Shown: piece by piece, positions 1 to 24,059 of the stretch
Numbering within the stretch: position 1 is the stretch's first letter
How the letters are laid out: the number at the start of each line of letters is the position of its first letter
DNA from: Ornithodoros turicata
Lineage: Eukaryota; Arthropoda; Arachnida; Ixodida; Argasidae
Length of the DNA stretch: 64,000 nt
Direction of reading: 5' to 3'
NCBI RefSeq assembly: GCF_037126465.1
Contig: NC_088210.1
Coordinates: 13,538,011-13,602,010, forward strand
Made by a program: the position numbers and the translations under genes
The notes under the pieces: model-generated
Databases searched by the model: none
Seen by the model: the letters and a program-made list of their open reading frames with translations, nothing else
What the model was told of the DNA's origin: nothing

Positions 1-124
1 GGGAGGGCTTTCAGTAACCTTCTTTTGAATCTCTCTCCTCCCCTTCCCACTGTTTGTAGGCACACTGAACAATGACAATGCGACTGAAGAAGTTGACAAT
101 TGAATGAAGTGCGGATGAATTAGG

Positions 125-590
125 AAATTTGTCCCTTAATCGGGCACATTCAAGGCAGATAGGTTATCCACAGATACAGACCATGCTGCATAGGCTACGC
201 ACCTGGACCTGCGTTCACCAACTCTCAACAATTCAAGATCGGCTCTATAGGGGTGACGCTTGCTGTGGTCACTGTCAACAACCTGAAACAATCGAGCACA
301 TCCTGCGAGACTGCGCCGAGCATACCATTCTTCGCGTGATGCCCATCTTGCTCAAATCCACCTCTGGCACGCCGGCGGAACATCCTCTACGCCGGCGGTT
401 CTTATACCGAACGTTCAGCTCAAGCAAGAAGCCTTGTTCTCCGTTTGCAGGAGGGCGGTCTTGCTCAACGCTCCCTCTAACACTTTGCACCAAGGTTCTA
501 CAGCCGCCATTTCGGAAACATGAAACTACTGTTGCAGTCCCGAACAGTACGACTCATCCCGTCTTCCCGGAGAGCATATTCATGCTCGAA
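125..590 (+). mobile_element. 3' fragment of a non-LTR retrotransposon (LINE) ORF2
   Basis: A single open frame to the stop at 603-605 reads like the extreme C-terminus of a LINE reverse transcriptase. It has a leucine-rich stretch followed by a zinc-knuckle-like motif (CCGHCQQPETIEHILRDC) of the C-x2-C...H...C type that ends R1/I/Jockey-group ORF2 proteins. There is no upstream polymerase domain and no ATG, so this is a 5'-truncated, dead copy. The frame runs straight into a CCTAA run, which probably is, or replaces, the 3' tail. Family assignment below 'LINE' is not possible by eye. Confidence 0.6.
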
Positions 591-614
591 CCTAACCTAA
601 CCTAACCTAACCTA
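591..614 (+). repeat. (CCTAA)n run, telomere-like
   Basis: About 4.8 perfect copies of CCTAA, the complement of the arthropod telomere unit TTAGG. It sits directly at the end of the LINE fragment, so it may be that element's tail repeat rather than an interstitial telomere remnant. Confidence 0.85.
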
Positions 615-1389
615 TCCAAAGCTATTGCCTTGATACAATTTACCGACTTGACTTAACGTGTGAAACTAAAATTGAAAATTGAATGTTTCAATGCCCATCA
701 CCAGCATCACAAGAATCTGCATCAGTGCGCTAACGATGACACTATACAGGCACAGAAACGTCAATTCTTTATCTTGTTTTCTGTAGTCATATTAAGCCGG
801 TTATCAATATAAGAACATGTATGTAGAACCGAACACGAAACAAAAGCAAAATCGAACCCCCCTCCCTTTTTATATATTTAGTTCGGGTACAAAACCACTT
901 GCGGTTGTCGGTTGAAATTGGACAGTACGGCGCATATACAAGGTGCATAGCGAACGCCGTGTAAGACATCGCCTTAAAATCTGAACTGCTCACACATGTC
1001 ATCCGTGCGCATGCGCAATGTTTAAGAGTAAAGTATTGTACAAACGAAATAGGCTTCTTCTTTTTTTTTTCGTTTGCGTATCAGTCCAAGCCAACAAATC
1101 AAAGTGCGGTCTTGCGTGATGTTGTTGTTGTTGATGTTATGTTGTTGATGTTGTCAAATGTTTTCCTGTGGAAACAACGAGAATTCGAACATTTGAGCGT
1201 GATTAGGTTGATTGGATTACATGGATGATGATTTGATTAGGATGTTTGAATTTCGTTAAATCCTTTTCCTAATCATTTCTTTATCGAATGAAATAAACCG
1301 ATACGTTAATCAACCACTATAGGTCCCCACATTTATATTATGCGATATAATACTTGGCTTGTCTTCATGTCTACAATTACGTCAAACAG
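615..1389. other. Non-coding stretch before the first visible GMC exon
   Basis: No coding exon or recognisable repeat was found. It contains GTTGTT/GATGTT-rich simple sequence near 1121-1155 and a T-run at 1061. Because the first GMC exon has an AG acceptor at 1388-1389, this should be intron of that gene, with the N-terminal exon(s) further left. Confidence 0.5.
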
Positions 1390-13875
<12,486 letters not shown>

Positions 13876-14110
13876 GAAATGTTCGAACTGATCAGCCAGG
13901 TTTGTCGTTGACGGCAAAACCTCACCCCCGTGAAACGTTTCGCCGCGCAAATTCACAGGGCGCTCTATACACGATAGCGCATAACGCTGAGCGGTCCGAA
14001 ATGGCGAGTTTTACTAAATCGGAAGGTTGTCACACGTGGCTGTGACGTCGTAGGCCTCACTCGCGTGGCCAGTGTCCCGACCGTAGCCATGACATTCTCG
14101 GGTGAATATA

Positions 14111-14292
14111 CAGTCAAACTCCTTTACAACGAAACTCAGGGGACGGCAAAAAAAAAAAAAAATTGCAGTAAAGGTATTTTCGTTAAAAAGGATGTCCATT
14201 ATTGGACTTATAGGGCTTCAGCGGGACCGCAAAAAAATTTGCTGTAGTGGTATTTTCGTTAAAAAGGTGTTCGCTATAAAGGAGTTTGACTG
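14111..14292. mobile_element. Pogo/Tc1-like MITE (CAGTCAAACTCCTTTA ends)
   Basis: A 182-bp element with 16-bp perfect inverted ends CAGTCAAACTCCTTTA, flanked by TA at 14109-14110 and 14293-14294. It has two internal GGTATTTTCGTTAAAAAGG direct repeats and no ORF. TA duplication plus CAGT ends fits the pogo/Tigger group. Confidence 0.85.
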
Positions 14293-14373
14293 TATAAACA
14301 AGACCCCGTCACAACTTCCGGTGCCACGAAGACTTCCGGTCCTTCCGCGACTATAAGGACGCTCGGTCACCAG

Positions 14374-14806
14374 CCACCATGCAGAATGATATCTTTCCCT
14401 TTCCTGATTTGTTGAAAATGAGAGGCGTACACTCTTAAAAATGAACTTCACCACATAACACGGTCTTAGCCCACCATCATCTCGAATGATATCGTTATCC
14501 GCCCTGCACGGGTTTAATCGCTTCATCGTCGTTACGGTCGTTACAAGCTAACGAGTGGCGGGAAATTCAAAAAGGCGGGCGGGAAATTTAAAAAGGTGGG
14601 CGCGTGAAGAAACACGTGCACGGCGCTCTTCGCGCGATACGTGGAGGCCGTGGTACACGTCACGCGCAATGTGTCCCGTGCCCACATTTTTGAATTTCCC
14701 GCCACTCGTTAACTTGTAACGACCGTAACGACGATGAAGCGATTAAGCCCTGTTGAAAACGGGAGGCGTACGCCTTTTTTGTACGCCTTTTTTGCGGTAA
14801 CACTCA
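14374..14806. mobile_element. Nested cluster: MITE in MITE, with a foldback element inside
   Basis: An older family 1 arm (14388-14429, ending AGGCGTA) is split by a second family 1 left half starting CACTCTTAAAAATG at 14430. That one is itself split after CGCCCTG by the TTAATCGCTTCATCG foldback element (14509-14752). The second MITE resumes with TTGAAAACGGGAGGCGTACG. The outer one then resumes GTACGCCTTTTTT near 14781. Confidence 0.7.
14509..14752. mobile_element. Foldback element family 2 (TTAATCGCTTCATCG ends), copy 1
   Basis: About 244 bp, near-palindromic. Outer arms are TTAATCGCTTCATCGTCG and its complement, then GTTACGGTCGTTACAAG and GGCGGGAAATT blocks, with CACGTGCACG-rich centre. 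A second copy is at 49686-49930. Confidence 0.8.
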
Positions 14807-14841
14807 CTGCATCTTAGTCGAATTACTTACAACGTAGAGTA

Positions 14842-15090
14842 CACTCTTAAAAATGAACTTCACCGCATAGCAATCTCCTAGCCAACCATCATCTTGAATG
14901 ATATCGTTATCTGCCCTGATTTGTTGAAAACGGGAGGCGTACGTCTTTTCTGTGACACTTATGCTGTTCATAATTGTCACAGAAAAGGCGTACGCCCCCT
15001 GTTTTCAACAAATCAGGGCAGATAACGATATCATTCGAAATAATGGTTGGCTAGGAGCGTGCTATGCGGTGAAGTTCATTTTTAAGAGTG
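14842..15090. mobile_element. Palindromic MITE family 1, intact 249-bp copy
   Basis: Intact ends, TA duplicated at 14840-14841 and 15091-15092. Same length as copies at 2259 and 4121, pointing to recent amplification of one source. Confidence 0.9.
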
Positions 15091-15159
15091 TATAGCCAGG
15101 ATGAGATGAGATGTTGAAATGATGACGGCTGTTCTCGAGAACGTTCTCAGTAAGGACAT

Positions 15160-15780
15160 GCCGACCGATTCCGCGAATCCTTGAATCCTAGGCAGAGATT
15201 CGAGATTCGGGAATCCGAATCCCAGTGCCCAAAACGGCGAGTCGAATCTTTCGAATCCACCAATCATGTTTGTTCCATTCTTTTTAAAGTTGGCGCCTCC
15301 GGAGTCCGCCGAAAGCCTCATTGACCGACGGGTGTTTTCTCGTTTCTTTGTTTACTTTTTCTCTGGACTGAAAGAGTTCAGGCAGGAACTGTTACATTAC
15401 AAGTTTAAAAGTAATATGGTCTTGCTTTTGATTGTCGCTTAGTTTTATGGAAATAACTCAGACTCGAGAATTTATGTATTTCTTGTAATCGATGAACAAC
15501 ATGCGTGTTCAATAAATTACATTTAAGCTGTATACGTTTACGAAGAGCTATATTTGGCTATATGAAACTGAAGCATTATTTAATTTGTTTTTCAGTAAAC
15601 AGAGGTGTCATATTCTGCTTCGAAACACTTTTTACTAGAAGTGTTTTAGTTGGCTTTTAAAACTCTTTTTTAAAGAAAGGATTCGAAAGATTCGAGATTC
15701 GCAGGATTCGTATAGAACCTTCCTTGGATTCGGATATGGATTCGGATTCGAAAAATTTTGGATTGGTCCCATCTCTAGTT
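15160..15780. mobile_element. GATTCG-rich element
   Basis: Repeated GATTCGAGATTCG/CGAATCC motifs occur in inverted arrangement at both edges (15190-15260 and 15679-15760), separated by AT-rich non-coding sequence. The right edge reads GGATTGGTCCCATCTCTAG. hAT-type is possible, but target duplications were not resolved. Confidence 0.5.
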
Positions 15781-15840
15781 TTCAGAAACGCTATAAGCAA
15801 ATCGCGTTATCCCTTTCAACTGGCTGACGTCATGTTGGTG

Positions 15841-16016
15841 CACTCTTACATTGAATAGCACGCTCCTAGCCAACCATCATCTCGAGTGATATCGCCATAT
15901 TCCTAATTGATTTGCTGGAAACGGGAGGCGTACGCCCTTTTTGTGACACTAATACTGTTCAAAAGATGATGGTTGGCTAGGAGCGTGCTATGCGGTGAAG
16001 TTCATTTCTAAGAGTG
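15841..16016. mobile_element. Palindromic MITE family 1, internally deleted (176 bp)
   Basis: Ends CACTCTTA and TAAGAGTG, TG duplicated at 15839-15840 and 16017-16018. Most of the right inner arm (GCGTACGCC to GATATC) is deleted. Confidence 0.87.
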
Positions 16017-16366
16017 TGGTCTTTGATTTGACAGGTTCCTTTGGCGAACCTCTTTTTGTATCGTATATACTTCCGATCTAATGAAACTCGCTATTTGGTT
16101 GCCACAGCCGATCATATGACGGTGTATTTCGAAGGAACTAACAGGAACAAGCAATGTCATCGTAATGTCGTATTTATCGTTATAGTGAAGATCGTTTTTC
16201 CAGAGCTCAACCCTTTACATTGATCTGTATCTCTGCCTCGTTCGTCTGCAGCGACAGAGTCGCTACTGGCAGATGAAGTTTCATGCATAATGTCGATTCA
16301 CATTACCACTGCCATCCTCACCAGGAATTCAGGCTTTCGTGTTGCGCTAACGCTCAACTATATATA

Positions 16367-17270
16367 CAGGGTGTTTCAAAAAACGTGTCATTCGGACTTT
16401 ATAAAAAAACGGGGCGACGGAAAAATATGTGGTAAACGGCACTTATGTGGCAACTGAATTTGCCATCTTGCAAAAATATTTTCATTTCATTTTAATTAAA
16501 ATTAATTGAATTTCTTTAATTGAACTCTAAAATTTCCCAAGTCAACCTAACGTTTTTTTTACAGAATTAGAGAGCCCGTAGCGAACTTAGTCAGATCCAC
16601 CAAGAAATCCGCTCGATATTGCAAAGGGAACTGCCAAAAAAAAAGTCCCGAAGTTGAGGCTTCAGAGTTTCGGGTATTCAACAGCGCACCAAATCAGTCG
16701 CAAAGATGCGCGGAGGGCAGGACATGTTCCTGCCCCCATGAAGCTTGAACAGTTTATCGCCGGACCGGCGTGCAGCACAAAACGCGCCGATAACAAGGCG
16801 GGTGACATTCCACCATACGTTGATAAGCGGCAAACAAAAATGATTCCGCCTCTTTTTTCCCGCCCTGTTTTTTTTTTTTTTTCGACCTTCTATCTTTCAT
16901 GGGGGCAGGAGCAACTCCTCCTCTCCAGGAATCTTTGCGTCTGATTTCGTGCGCCGTTGAATACCCGAAACTTTGAAGCCTCAATTTCGGGACTTTTTTG
17001 GGCAGTTCCATTTGCAATATCGAGCGGATTTTTTGGTGGATCTGACTAAGTTCGCTACGAACTCTCCAATTCTGTAAAAAAAAACGTTAGGTTGACTTGG
17101 GAAATTTTGGAGTTCAATTAAAGAGATTCAATTTATTTTAATTAAAATCAAATGAAAATACTTTTGCAAGATGGCAAATTCAGTTGCCACACAAATGCCG
17201 TTTACCCCGTATTTTTCCGTCGCCCCGTTTTTTTATCAAGTCCGAATGACACGTTTTTTGAAACACCCTG
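16367..17270. mobile_element. Large foldback element with CAGGGTGTTTCAAAAAACGT ends
   Basis: 904 bp with arms of about 370 bp, near-perfect inverted repeats, and a central unpaired part of roughly 150 bp. Flanked by TATATA on both sides (TA target). No coding capacity. The shorter 59482-59974 element has a related CAGGGTGTGTGC end. Confidence 0.88.
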
Positions 17271-18284
17271 TATATATCGAACATTCTGACGTATTACTCA
17301 TGTCCGGGCACACCATGATAGTTTTTAAATATCCAATTCAACGTAGAAGCCTCGAATGAAAGCAACGCCACCTCGGGCCTGTCTGATGTACCCTCGCCCC
17401 CCCCCCCACTCTTCGTCACATAAAATCCCATGCAGCAGTGATTTATCCAGACCCCCCTACACCCCCTAACACTCCCCCAACATCTAGAGGAGGCCCCTAA
17501 AACCCTGTGAGATTGCGTAATATTGAGTGAAAAGCATGTAAATACACCTCCTTGCAGAACCCCCCCCCCCCCCCTGCCAAGGACGAAATCCTGCGTAAAC
17601 CACTGCCCTGCAGCCCGCCGTAGCCGTACTGCAATTGACCTTTTTCACATTCGCGCCCTATCCTAGCGGCACTCCAGCGAACCATCCTCTCGGAGTGGGG
17701 CCGACGAGGTGTCCCTACTGGTCCCCCACTCCTGTCGTCCGCATCCAACGCCATCTTTTGAACACGGAGATAACCTTGTCCGGCGCACCCAACGTCATCG
17801 GTGCCGCAGCGCTTGCGCGCAAGCGATTGTGGAAAAGGTCCAATCGCAGGCGATCTGCAGCTATGAGTGGCATCCGTGTGGCTCCAGCCGGATCGTTTCC
17901 ATGGTTACGTGCCTAAAAGTGTCTGGTTGGCGAGACTGCTAAGGGCACGTTATAGAATGAGTATCGTGCGAGCCTTGTTTCCTCGAATTGGCGTCGGTGA
18001 AGGCTATCGTGTTGTCTTTTCCTTTTTTATTAAGCGCATTTCTTTCTTTTGTCTTGTACCGACGACGCTTCGAAGCAAGGCTCCGACGAGCAATGTTGTT
18101 TGCTCGCGTCTTTTGGCATTCCAGGGGCGTCATTCCTTGTCATTGTCGTAATTTAATATCTTCATCACCTTATCGCACCGCTTTGTGTCAATCGATTACC
18201 TCTTAGTATCTACTGTTGCTGGTGTATTAAACGCTATTCACCTGCCATTATGATCCATGCACTGAGTCATTGTTTTCACCGCCA
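17271..18284. other. Intergenic, no gene recognised
   Basis: C-rich runs occur at 17397-17409 and 17560-17575. Between 17630 and 18240 it is GC-richer, with short open frames on both strands, none matching a family I know and none with splice support. Confidence 0.45.
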
Positions 18285-18690
18285 CCTCCTAGGTTATAAC
18301 GACCACGTCATAATCGGCAACCCCTATGAGGAGCCCGTCCGCACGATCCGCTAGGGGCACTACTCATCGGTCCGCGAGATCTACATAATGATTGGACAAT
18401 GGAAATTTGAAGTTTGAACGCGCGAAATGTCGTCTGCTACGACTACCGTAGCAGCAACAGCTCCTATGAAAACGCTTAGAATGATGATGATAATCACCTT
18501 TAGAAAGAAGTATCGCCTGTAGGACATCCACCGCCTGTACAAAAATAGTAAGGTAAGCTGAAATACAAAGTATTGGGGAAATTGAGGAAGCAATAACCGG
18601 GCCGATGAGCAGCGCCACCGCTAGCTTCCAAATGCGGCGCTGGGAAGGATGCCTATGTCATGGTCGTTATAATCTAGTAGGTCGTGGTTT
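18285..18690. mobile_element. Probable TIR element (GGTTATAACGACCACGTCAT ends)
   Basis: CTAGGTTATAACGACCACGT near 18290-18309 faces ATGGTCGTTATAATCTAG near 18660-18678 in inverted orientation. Non-coding inside, with a local GCTACGACTACCGTAGC hairpin at 18437-18453. Confidence 0.5.
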
Positions 18691-18967
18691 TCACACAGCC
18701 ATTTTTTTGTGGGCATAATCTACCAGACGACCTCTTGCTTTAGTTACTATAACTGTTGTTGTGAGATAATTCATTGATGTAACCATGCTTTCTCGTTTTT
18801 GTGGAAGCATCCATTGTTTGTGTCCAGTCCACGTTGTTTGTAAATAAACGAATGAATACAGTCCAAACAGCTGCTTTGTTTTCTTGTTGTAGGTTGTGCT
18901 TGAACTGGACAAACTTTCTGTGTATGACGTGACATGAACTGTCCGTGACAATATACATATCTCCAGT

Positions 18968-19110
18968 GATGGGCATACTTGAAGTACGAAGTAGTATTCT
19001 AAGTACATTTCTCAGTACTTGTACTGTTGTACATTATATTTCCAATTCCGCACTTTGTCCTGTACTTTAAGTTCTTTCCCAACAAGTACTCAAGTATCCA
19101 ACTGGAAGCA
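18968..19110. mobile_element. hAT-like end fragment (AGTACTT-rich)
   Basis: CAGTGATGGGCATACTTG followed by AAGTAC-rich sequence is a typical start of hAT-type elements. No matching right end was identified. Confidence 0.4.
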
Positions 19111-19429
19111 AAGGCAGAAAAATGGGAAACGTCTAAGTTTTGTGTCTGGAAGCAGTATTTTTGAACATAGCATTTTTGAACCTTTTTCATAGTGTACCAA
19201 TTAATCAATCAATCATAGTATACCGAGGGATGCAAAGAGGAATACCTCAGGAAATAAAAAACATTTTGCTCTAGCACAGCTGATTGCCTGAGCAGCTATA
19301 AACGGAAATTATGCCGTCTATTACAGTTCATACTCATGGGCAAGCGCTAACTAGCTGGGCTTCAGAACTAGTATTTGCAACAACAACAAAAATCTTACAT
19401 TGGTATTTAGCCAATGTAAGCAACATATT

Positions 19430-19620
19430 CGTACTAGTTATATGAAATGTTAAGTTACCGACAGTCATACTCATTAAAGACCGCGGCCACCAGCACTCAT
19501 CCCAATGGGAAGCGCGATGTTTGGAGGTCCACGCACCCGTTGTGTTGCCGCTGGGAACGAGGCTAAAGAGCGCACGGAGACTAATGGTTTGAGAGTAACG
19601 CGACAAGGTCTACACTGCCC
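19430..19620 (+). repeat. Dispersed repeat, copy 1 (copy 2 at 21790-21975)
   Basis: Same-strand similarity over about 180 bp: CAGTCATACTCATTAAAGAC, ATCCCAATGGGAAG, GCTGGGAACGAGGCTAA, GCGCACGGAGACTA and GTAACGCGACAAGG occur in the same order in both. Unknown family, possibly a retroelement 3' end. Confidence 0.75.
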
Positions 19621-20655
19621 TTTCAGACCCCAGAGCAACATATGTCGTTGACGGAGAACAGTGGCAATCCCTCGTGTTAGGGGCCTCTTAGTAGATGGAG
19701 GAAGTGCTCGCAGATAACGGTTCCGAAACTACGATAAGCCAGTCACATTATTCCTTTGAAGTGGCTGACACAACGTTGCTGGCTCTTTATTCGACAACTA
19801 TATCCTCTATCGTATCGTTGTGGTAGGGCACTTGCGATCTACTAAAGCTCCTTATTGCCCTGCCTATCAACCGCTCACAATAGACGACCCGGATTACGTG
19901 AATCCCTAATCCCACCTCACATAAATCCCGGAATGCAGGGAGAAGCCGCGCGGTGCACTGTGGGAGTTGCGTTCTCCCATCCCTTGCTGTCCGCTTGTAT
20001 CTATCTTGGGTGAGCGTATTCTCTGTACGGACGTGCAACGCTGTGAGGTTCCTTTTCAAGTTGACTGCACTGAAGGGGATACCGTAAAATCGCTAAAATC
20101 CCCCGGCGCCGGTGAGCTAAAAAAACGACACCGCACACAGTACTGACTGACGAATCAATAAATTTTATTCTGCACAAGTTCCGCTTATATCCTGTTGAAG
20201 TACCGCCTTCTTCTCTCTCTCTCTCTCTCTCTTTTAACTACAGCGGTCCTTCTTTCTCCCCGACTGAAATGCGGACGCGAATACATCGGGCTGACTTCCC
20301 GGTGTGTTAATATACTAGGTTGAAAGAGCATCAGTATTCTGTAAATAGTGTGTGACCAGTGTGCTTCCGCGCATCCGCATTTCCCTGTGTCTGTGATTTT
20401 TTTGTTTGTTCTGGTGAACTTCCTTTCTTTTTCTTTCTTGTTTTAAGATTAAAAGCCAAACATTGGCTGACCTCTCTCAACATTTAAAAAGACAGAGAGG
20501 AGGGTTCGCTGGTGGTTCATTTGAGGAGCTGTCGAATGTATTTTGCCCAATTTGGGGAAACATGAATTCGTTCTAAAGGAAATAAGATTGGCGCGCTATT
20601 ATTCCATGAAGCCATGAAGGCTCTAAGGTCATTACGTTGGGCACTGTGTCTCAGA
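19621..20655. other. Intergenic, no gene recognised
   Basis: A (TC)n run occurs at 20212-20232. No supported exon or transposon end. Confidence 0.45.
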
Positions 20656-20880
20656 CAGTTAAATTAATATGTGTTCGGTTTTCTCCACTTCGGCACACGT
20701 GAGGCAGTTCGGCGAGTTTATCTTTCCCATCTTGAACAATAGGGCACGGCTGAAAGGGACGTCTAGTCGAAGGCGGCGCACCAATGATTCAATGGCACGC
20801 GACGTGCGATTTGGAAGACAGAAGCGTAGATTCGGGTCGACTCTACCTTGCAGGCTGGACTCCGCGTCAACCAACCATGT
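20656..20880 (-). mobile_element. LINE ORF2 C-terminal fragment
   Basis: Antisense frame reads ...RAIESLVRRLRLDVPFSRAL, then GKINSPNCLTC-x-EVEKTEHIL. It is the R-L-R-l...C-x2-C-x(6)-E-H-x-L zinc-knuckle end of R1/I-type LINEs, truncated on both sides. It belongs to the same general class as the fragment at 125-590. Confidence 0.65.
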
Positions 20881-21299
20881 ACGTCTTCAGGCGTCGTGAC
20901 GTATGTTGTTTCGCAATTCTCTTGGCGTGAGACCCCGTGAAGTATACAGGGGTCTTTCTCGTTTTCCGGAGGGTTTCCGGCGCATACGGGGATGAAATTT
21001 CTCGGTTCCCCAATCAGTGTTGTGTGTGGTGTCGTCTCTTTAGCTCCACGGCACTGGGGGATTTTGACGATTTTAAAATATGAACTGCCGAACCGCCCAG
21101 TTTTTAACCCTTTTCGAAGGAAACACGCATTGGAAGTAGGTCAGCTGTCAGCGCATCTCTCCAGTTTCCCTCTCGCCGCTATCGCCCGGGGAGCGGCCTC
21201 ATTGGCCCCTCTCGCAAATAACGGGGTCACATTTCAAGTGTCGAGGCGGACGTGGTCTCTTCTGCAGAGCGATGCTCGTCAACGAATGCCCTCTTATTC

Positions 21300-21430
21300 C
21301 TGCCTTGTGAGTGGACACACACTTGGTCACGTGGTGTCAGTCGTCAGTCATGACGTTGCCCACCGACGTGAGGCCGACAACGGCGCGCCCTTTCACCAGC
21401 AGCACCACCAAACTTTGTCCTCTCCCCCCG
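21300..21430 (+). mobile_element. SINE fragment, (CAC)-tailed family
   Basis: Shares TGACGTTGCCCAC, CGTGAGGCCGACAACGGC and CCCTTTCACCA with copies at 34608-34805 and 35457-35575, and ends in CAGCACCACCAAA. Confidence 0.65.
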
Positions 21431-21789
21431 TGCAGAGCCAAACTGTTTTAGAGTAGAGGGGAGGAGGAAGGCAGAAAAACGCGATTTAAGGAAAGGGCGC
21501 CGCCATTATAGTGCTGCCACCCCGCGGTATTCACAAGAACTGTGCACGGGTGGACTGCCGTTTGCAAAGTTCCTTCATTTTCTCTCGTTTGTGTTCCTTC
21601 ATTTTTCGCGTTCTTTCGTGTTCATGTCGTGTCCGTTCATTTTCCTCCCGCCAGGGGAACCGGCGTAGAAAAGATATCGCATCGGCCGGCACTCCTCTCG
21701 CGGACAACTGTGCATATCTCACCCGGAAACGAGCAATCTTCTTTTTCCTTTATCTTTCGAACATTGATACGCTACTCCGATGTTTACCG

Positions 21790-21975
21790 GGTGACTAGTC
21801 ATATGTAATGTTACGTTATTGCCAGTCATACTCATTAAAGACGGCGGCCGCCCGTATCCATCCCAATGGGAAGAGGCGATTTTGGCAGTCCACCCCTGTT
21901 GTGTGTGTCGTCGCTGGGAACGAGGCTAAGGGGCGCACGGAGACTAGTGGTTCGAAAGTAACGCGACAAGGGTCC
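21790..21975 (+). repeat. Dispersed repeat, copy 2 (copy 1 at 19430-19620)
   Basis: See copy 1. This copy has GTGTGTGTCGTCGCTGGGAA where copy 1 has GTGTTGCCGCTGGGAA. Confidence 0.75.
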
Positions 21976-22316
21976 TATAGATCTGCGACCGTGCGACGTG
22001 CGACCTATATAGGGAACGTGCGCCACCTAAAGCGGCGATAACGCCGCCAGCTGCAGTCTCTGGGGTGATCCGACGTGACACCACGCCGCCCGTTCTATGC
22101 ATTCTCAAGTGGCGATCTCCGTTCCTCCGTGACCTCCGTGATTTTCGAAGTGCGCTTAATGTGTAACCTTTCAGCGCGGACGAATAGATTAATTAATTAA
22201 TAATAATAGTATTAGTACTCGTAGTGTGCTCTATAGTATGAGTCGTCTAATAATTTTTCTCAAACAACGAATAGAACGGAGACCAACTACCCGTGAGCAA
22301 CCACCATATTTATAAT

Positions 22317-22952
22317 TAGGGAGTGACTTTTTTCGGGTTAAATGCTTTTCTCAGATTCGGGGGGTAAAAATCGGGCGCTATTTTTAAATCTATAATTCGG
22401 GGAGAAATCGGGCGATAATTGTGCCTTTTTCGGATGTTATCGGGTGTTTTTGTTTCTCGTCTTGTCTATTAAGTCCTTTCCTAATCTCTCTCTCTCTCTT
22501 TTTAAATTTTTTTTGCGGGATCGTGACCTTCCAGTGATAATCCCCGAAGGCATAGACAGTGTTGACACACATGGGTGTACAGTGAACCCTCGTTATTATG
22601 ACCATGGTCGTTCCCGAAAATTTTGGTCATAATACGGAATTGTCATATTAACGGGGGGATTTGCGGAGGTTTCACTGCATTGTTCCCCAGGAGCATGGTC
22701 GTAAAGCGCGTATGTCAGATTATCGGGGGTCATATTAACGAGGGTTCACTGTATTGCTGGGAACGTAAGTGACCCATTCTTACATGTGTTACACATGGCG
22801 ACCTTTGTTCGTCTTCAGTGGAAACGCCACTTGAGGATTTTATAGTGACTGGAATTCGGGGAGAAATCGGGTTTAACCCGAATTGGTCGGAGGTCAATTC
22901 GGGGGGGAATAACCGGGCGGAATCGGGTTTAACCCGAAAAAGTCACTCCCTA
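22317..22952. mobile_element. hAT-type MITE (TAGGGAGTGACTTTTT ends) with 8-bp target duplication
   Basis: Inverted ends TAGGGAGTGACTTTTT... and ...AAAAAGTCACTCCCTA. TTTATAAT is duplicated at 22309-22316 and 22953-22960. Repetitive AAATCGGG/GAATCGGGTTTAACCCG inside. Contains a nested pogo-like MITE at 22580-22751. Confidence 0.88.
22580..22751. mobile_element. Pogo-like MITE (CAGTGAACCCTCGTTATTAT ends), nested
   Basis: 172 bp. The first 24 bp and last 24 bp are inverted repeats with one mismatch, and TA lies on both sides (22578-22579, 22752-22753). Inserted within the hAT-type MITE. Confidence 0.9.
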
Positions 22953-24059
22953 TTTATAATGTATCTAACAGTGCGCAAGGGGATACAGCCACTCGCGTCA
23001 GTGTGTGTGTCAAAACACCTGTAATACCCCTGGCACGCAGGATGATTTAGTGTCATTTTCGTGTAGTGAACTCCAACCAGCGAATGTCACTTTCACTACG
23101 TGCTTGCAATTACGAGAGATAAGAATAAACGGCGGCAAAATTTCCAGGCGTGCGCCATAGTACATTCCTCATAGTGTTTTTCTTTGCTTTAGAAACACTT
23201 CCTGTTAATTTTCTTCCAACATTAAATAAATTAGCCTCAAACATGTGCCACAACAAAAATGGCCGCCGCTGGATTGCTGAGACCGCGAAGTTGTCACAGG
23301 CTGTTAGCGAGAGTAATGATATGTTTTGTGGCACACTGTACTTAAATGAAATAAACGCGCTGTTGAAAATACTTGCGAAAAATATACTTGAAAAAAAAAT
23401 ACTTGAAAAAAATATTGTGGTGTCGGGACCACTCGCATTTTTTCAATATTTTTTACCTGCGCCACAAAGCCTGCCGTCGAGGCTACACAACTTTGGCCGT
23501 CGAAGACAAGTGAAGTGAGTTTCGGGAACTCACTAAATCATTAGTGCACTTTCTGCCGAGTGTCACTAAAAGATGTCGTGTGACAGCGTAGGAATGACAC
23601 TAAGTGCAAGTGTCACCCGCTGAAAGTGACGCTAAATTAGTCCGTCTGACCGGGGTATAAGTGATACGTCGAGAGCATATGGTTATTTGATGCCTCACAA
23701 CCTCTTAGCTTGCTAGCAAAGACTAGACACATTTGACGTTATTTTTCTGACTGTGCGTCGTATCCCTTTCGTCCTTTTGGCACATCACTGTGAACATAGC
23801 TGCGTCACTGAAACCTTCATCGTGCATTCACTTTATCCATACCAATAAACATGTGTGATCCCAACATATTGTCTAAACTTGCGCTACAATTTTTCCAATA
23901 TTCAAAAACAATAACGCTAAAGAGATCATCGAAGAATAAATTATACAGAGGGTGGTATAGACCACAGATATGCAGCTCAGTATTGACATGAGCTTTTTAC
24001 CTCTGCTAACGCCGTGGGCTTGCAGTGCGACGGATGTGAAATGGTCGGTGCGTAAATAT
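22953..24059. other. Intergenic, no gene recognised
   Basis: Short AAAATACTTG and AGTGTCACT repeats occur near 23368-23415 and 23560-23640. No supported exon. Confidence 0.4.
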
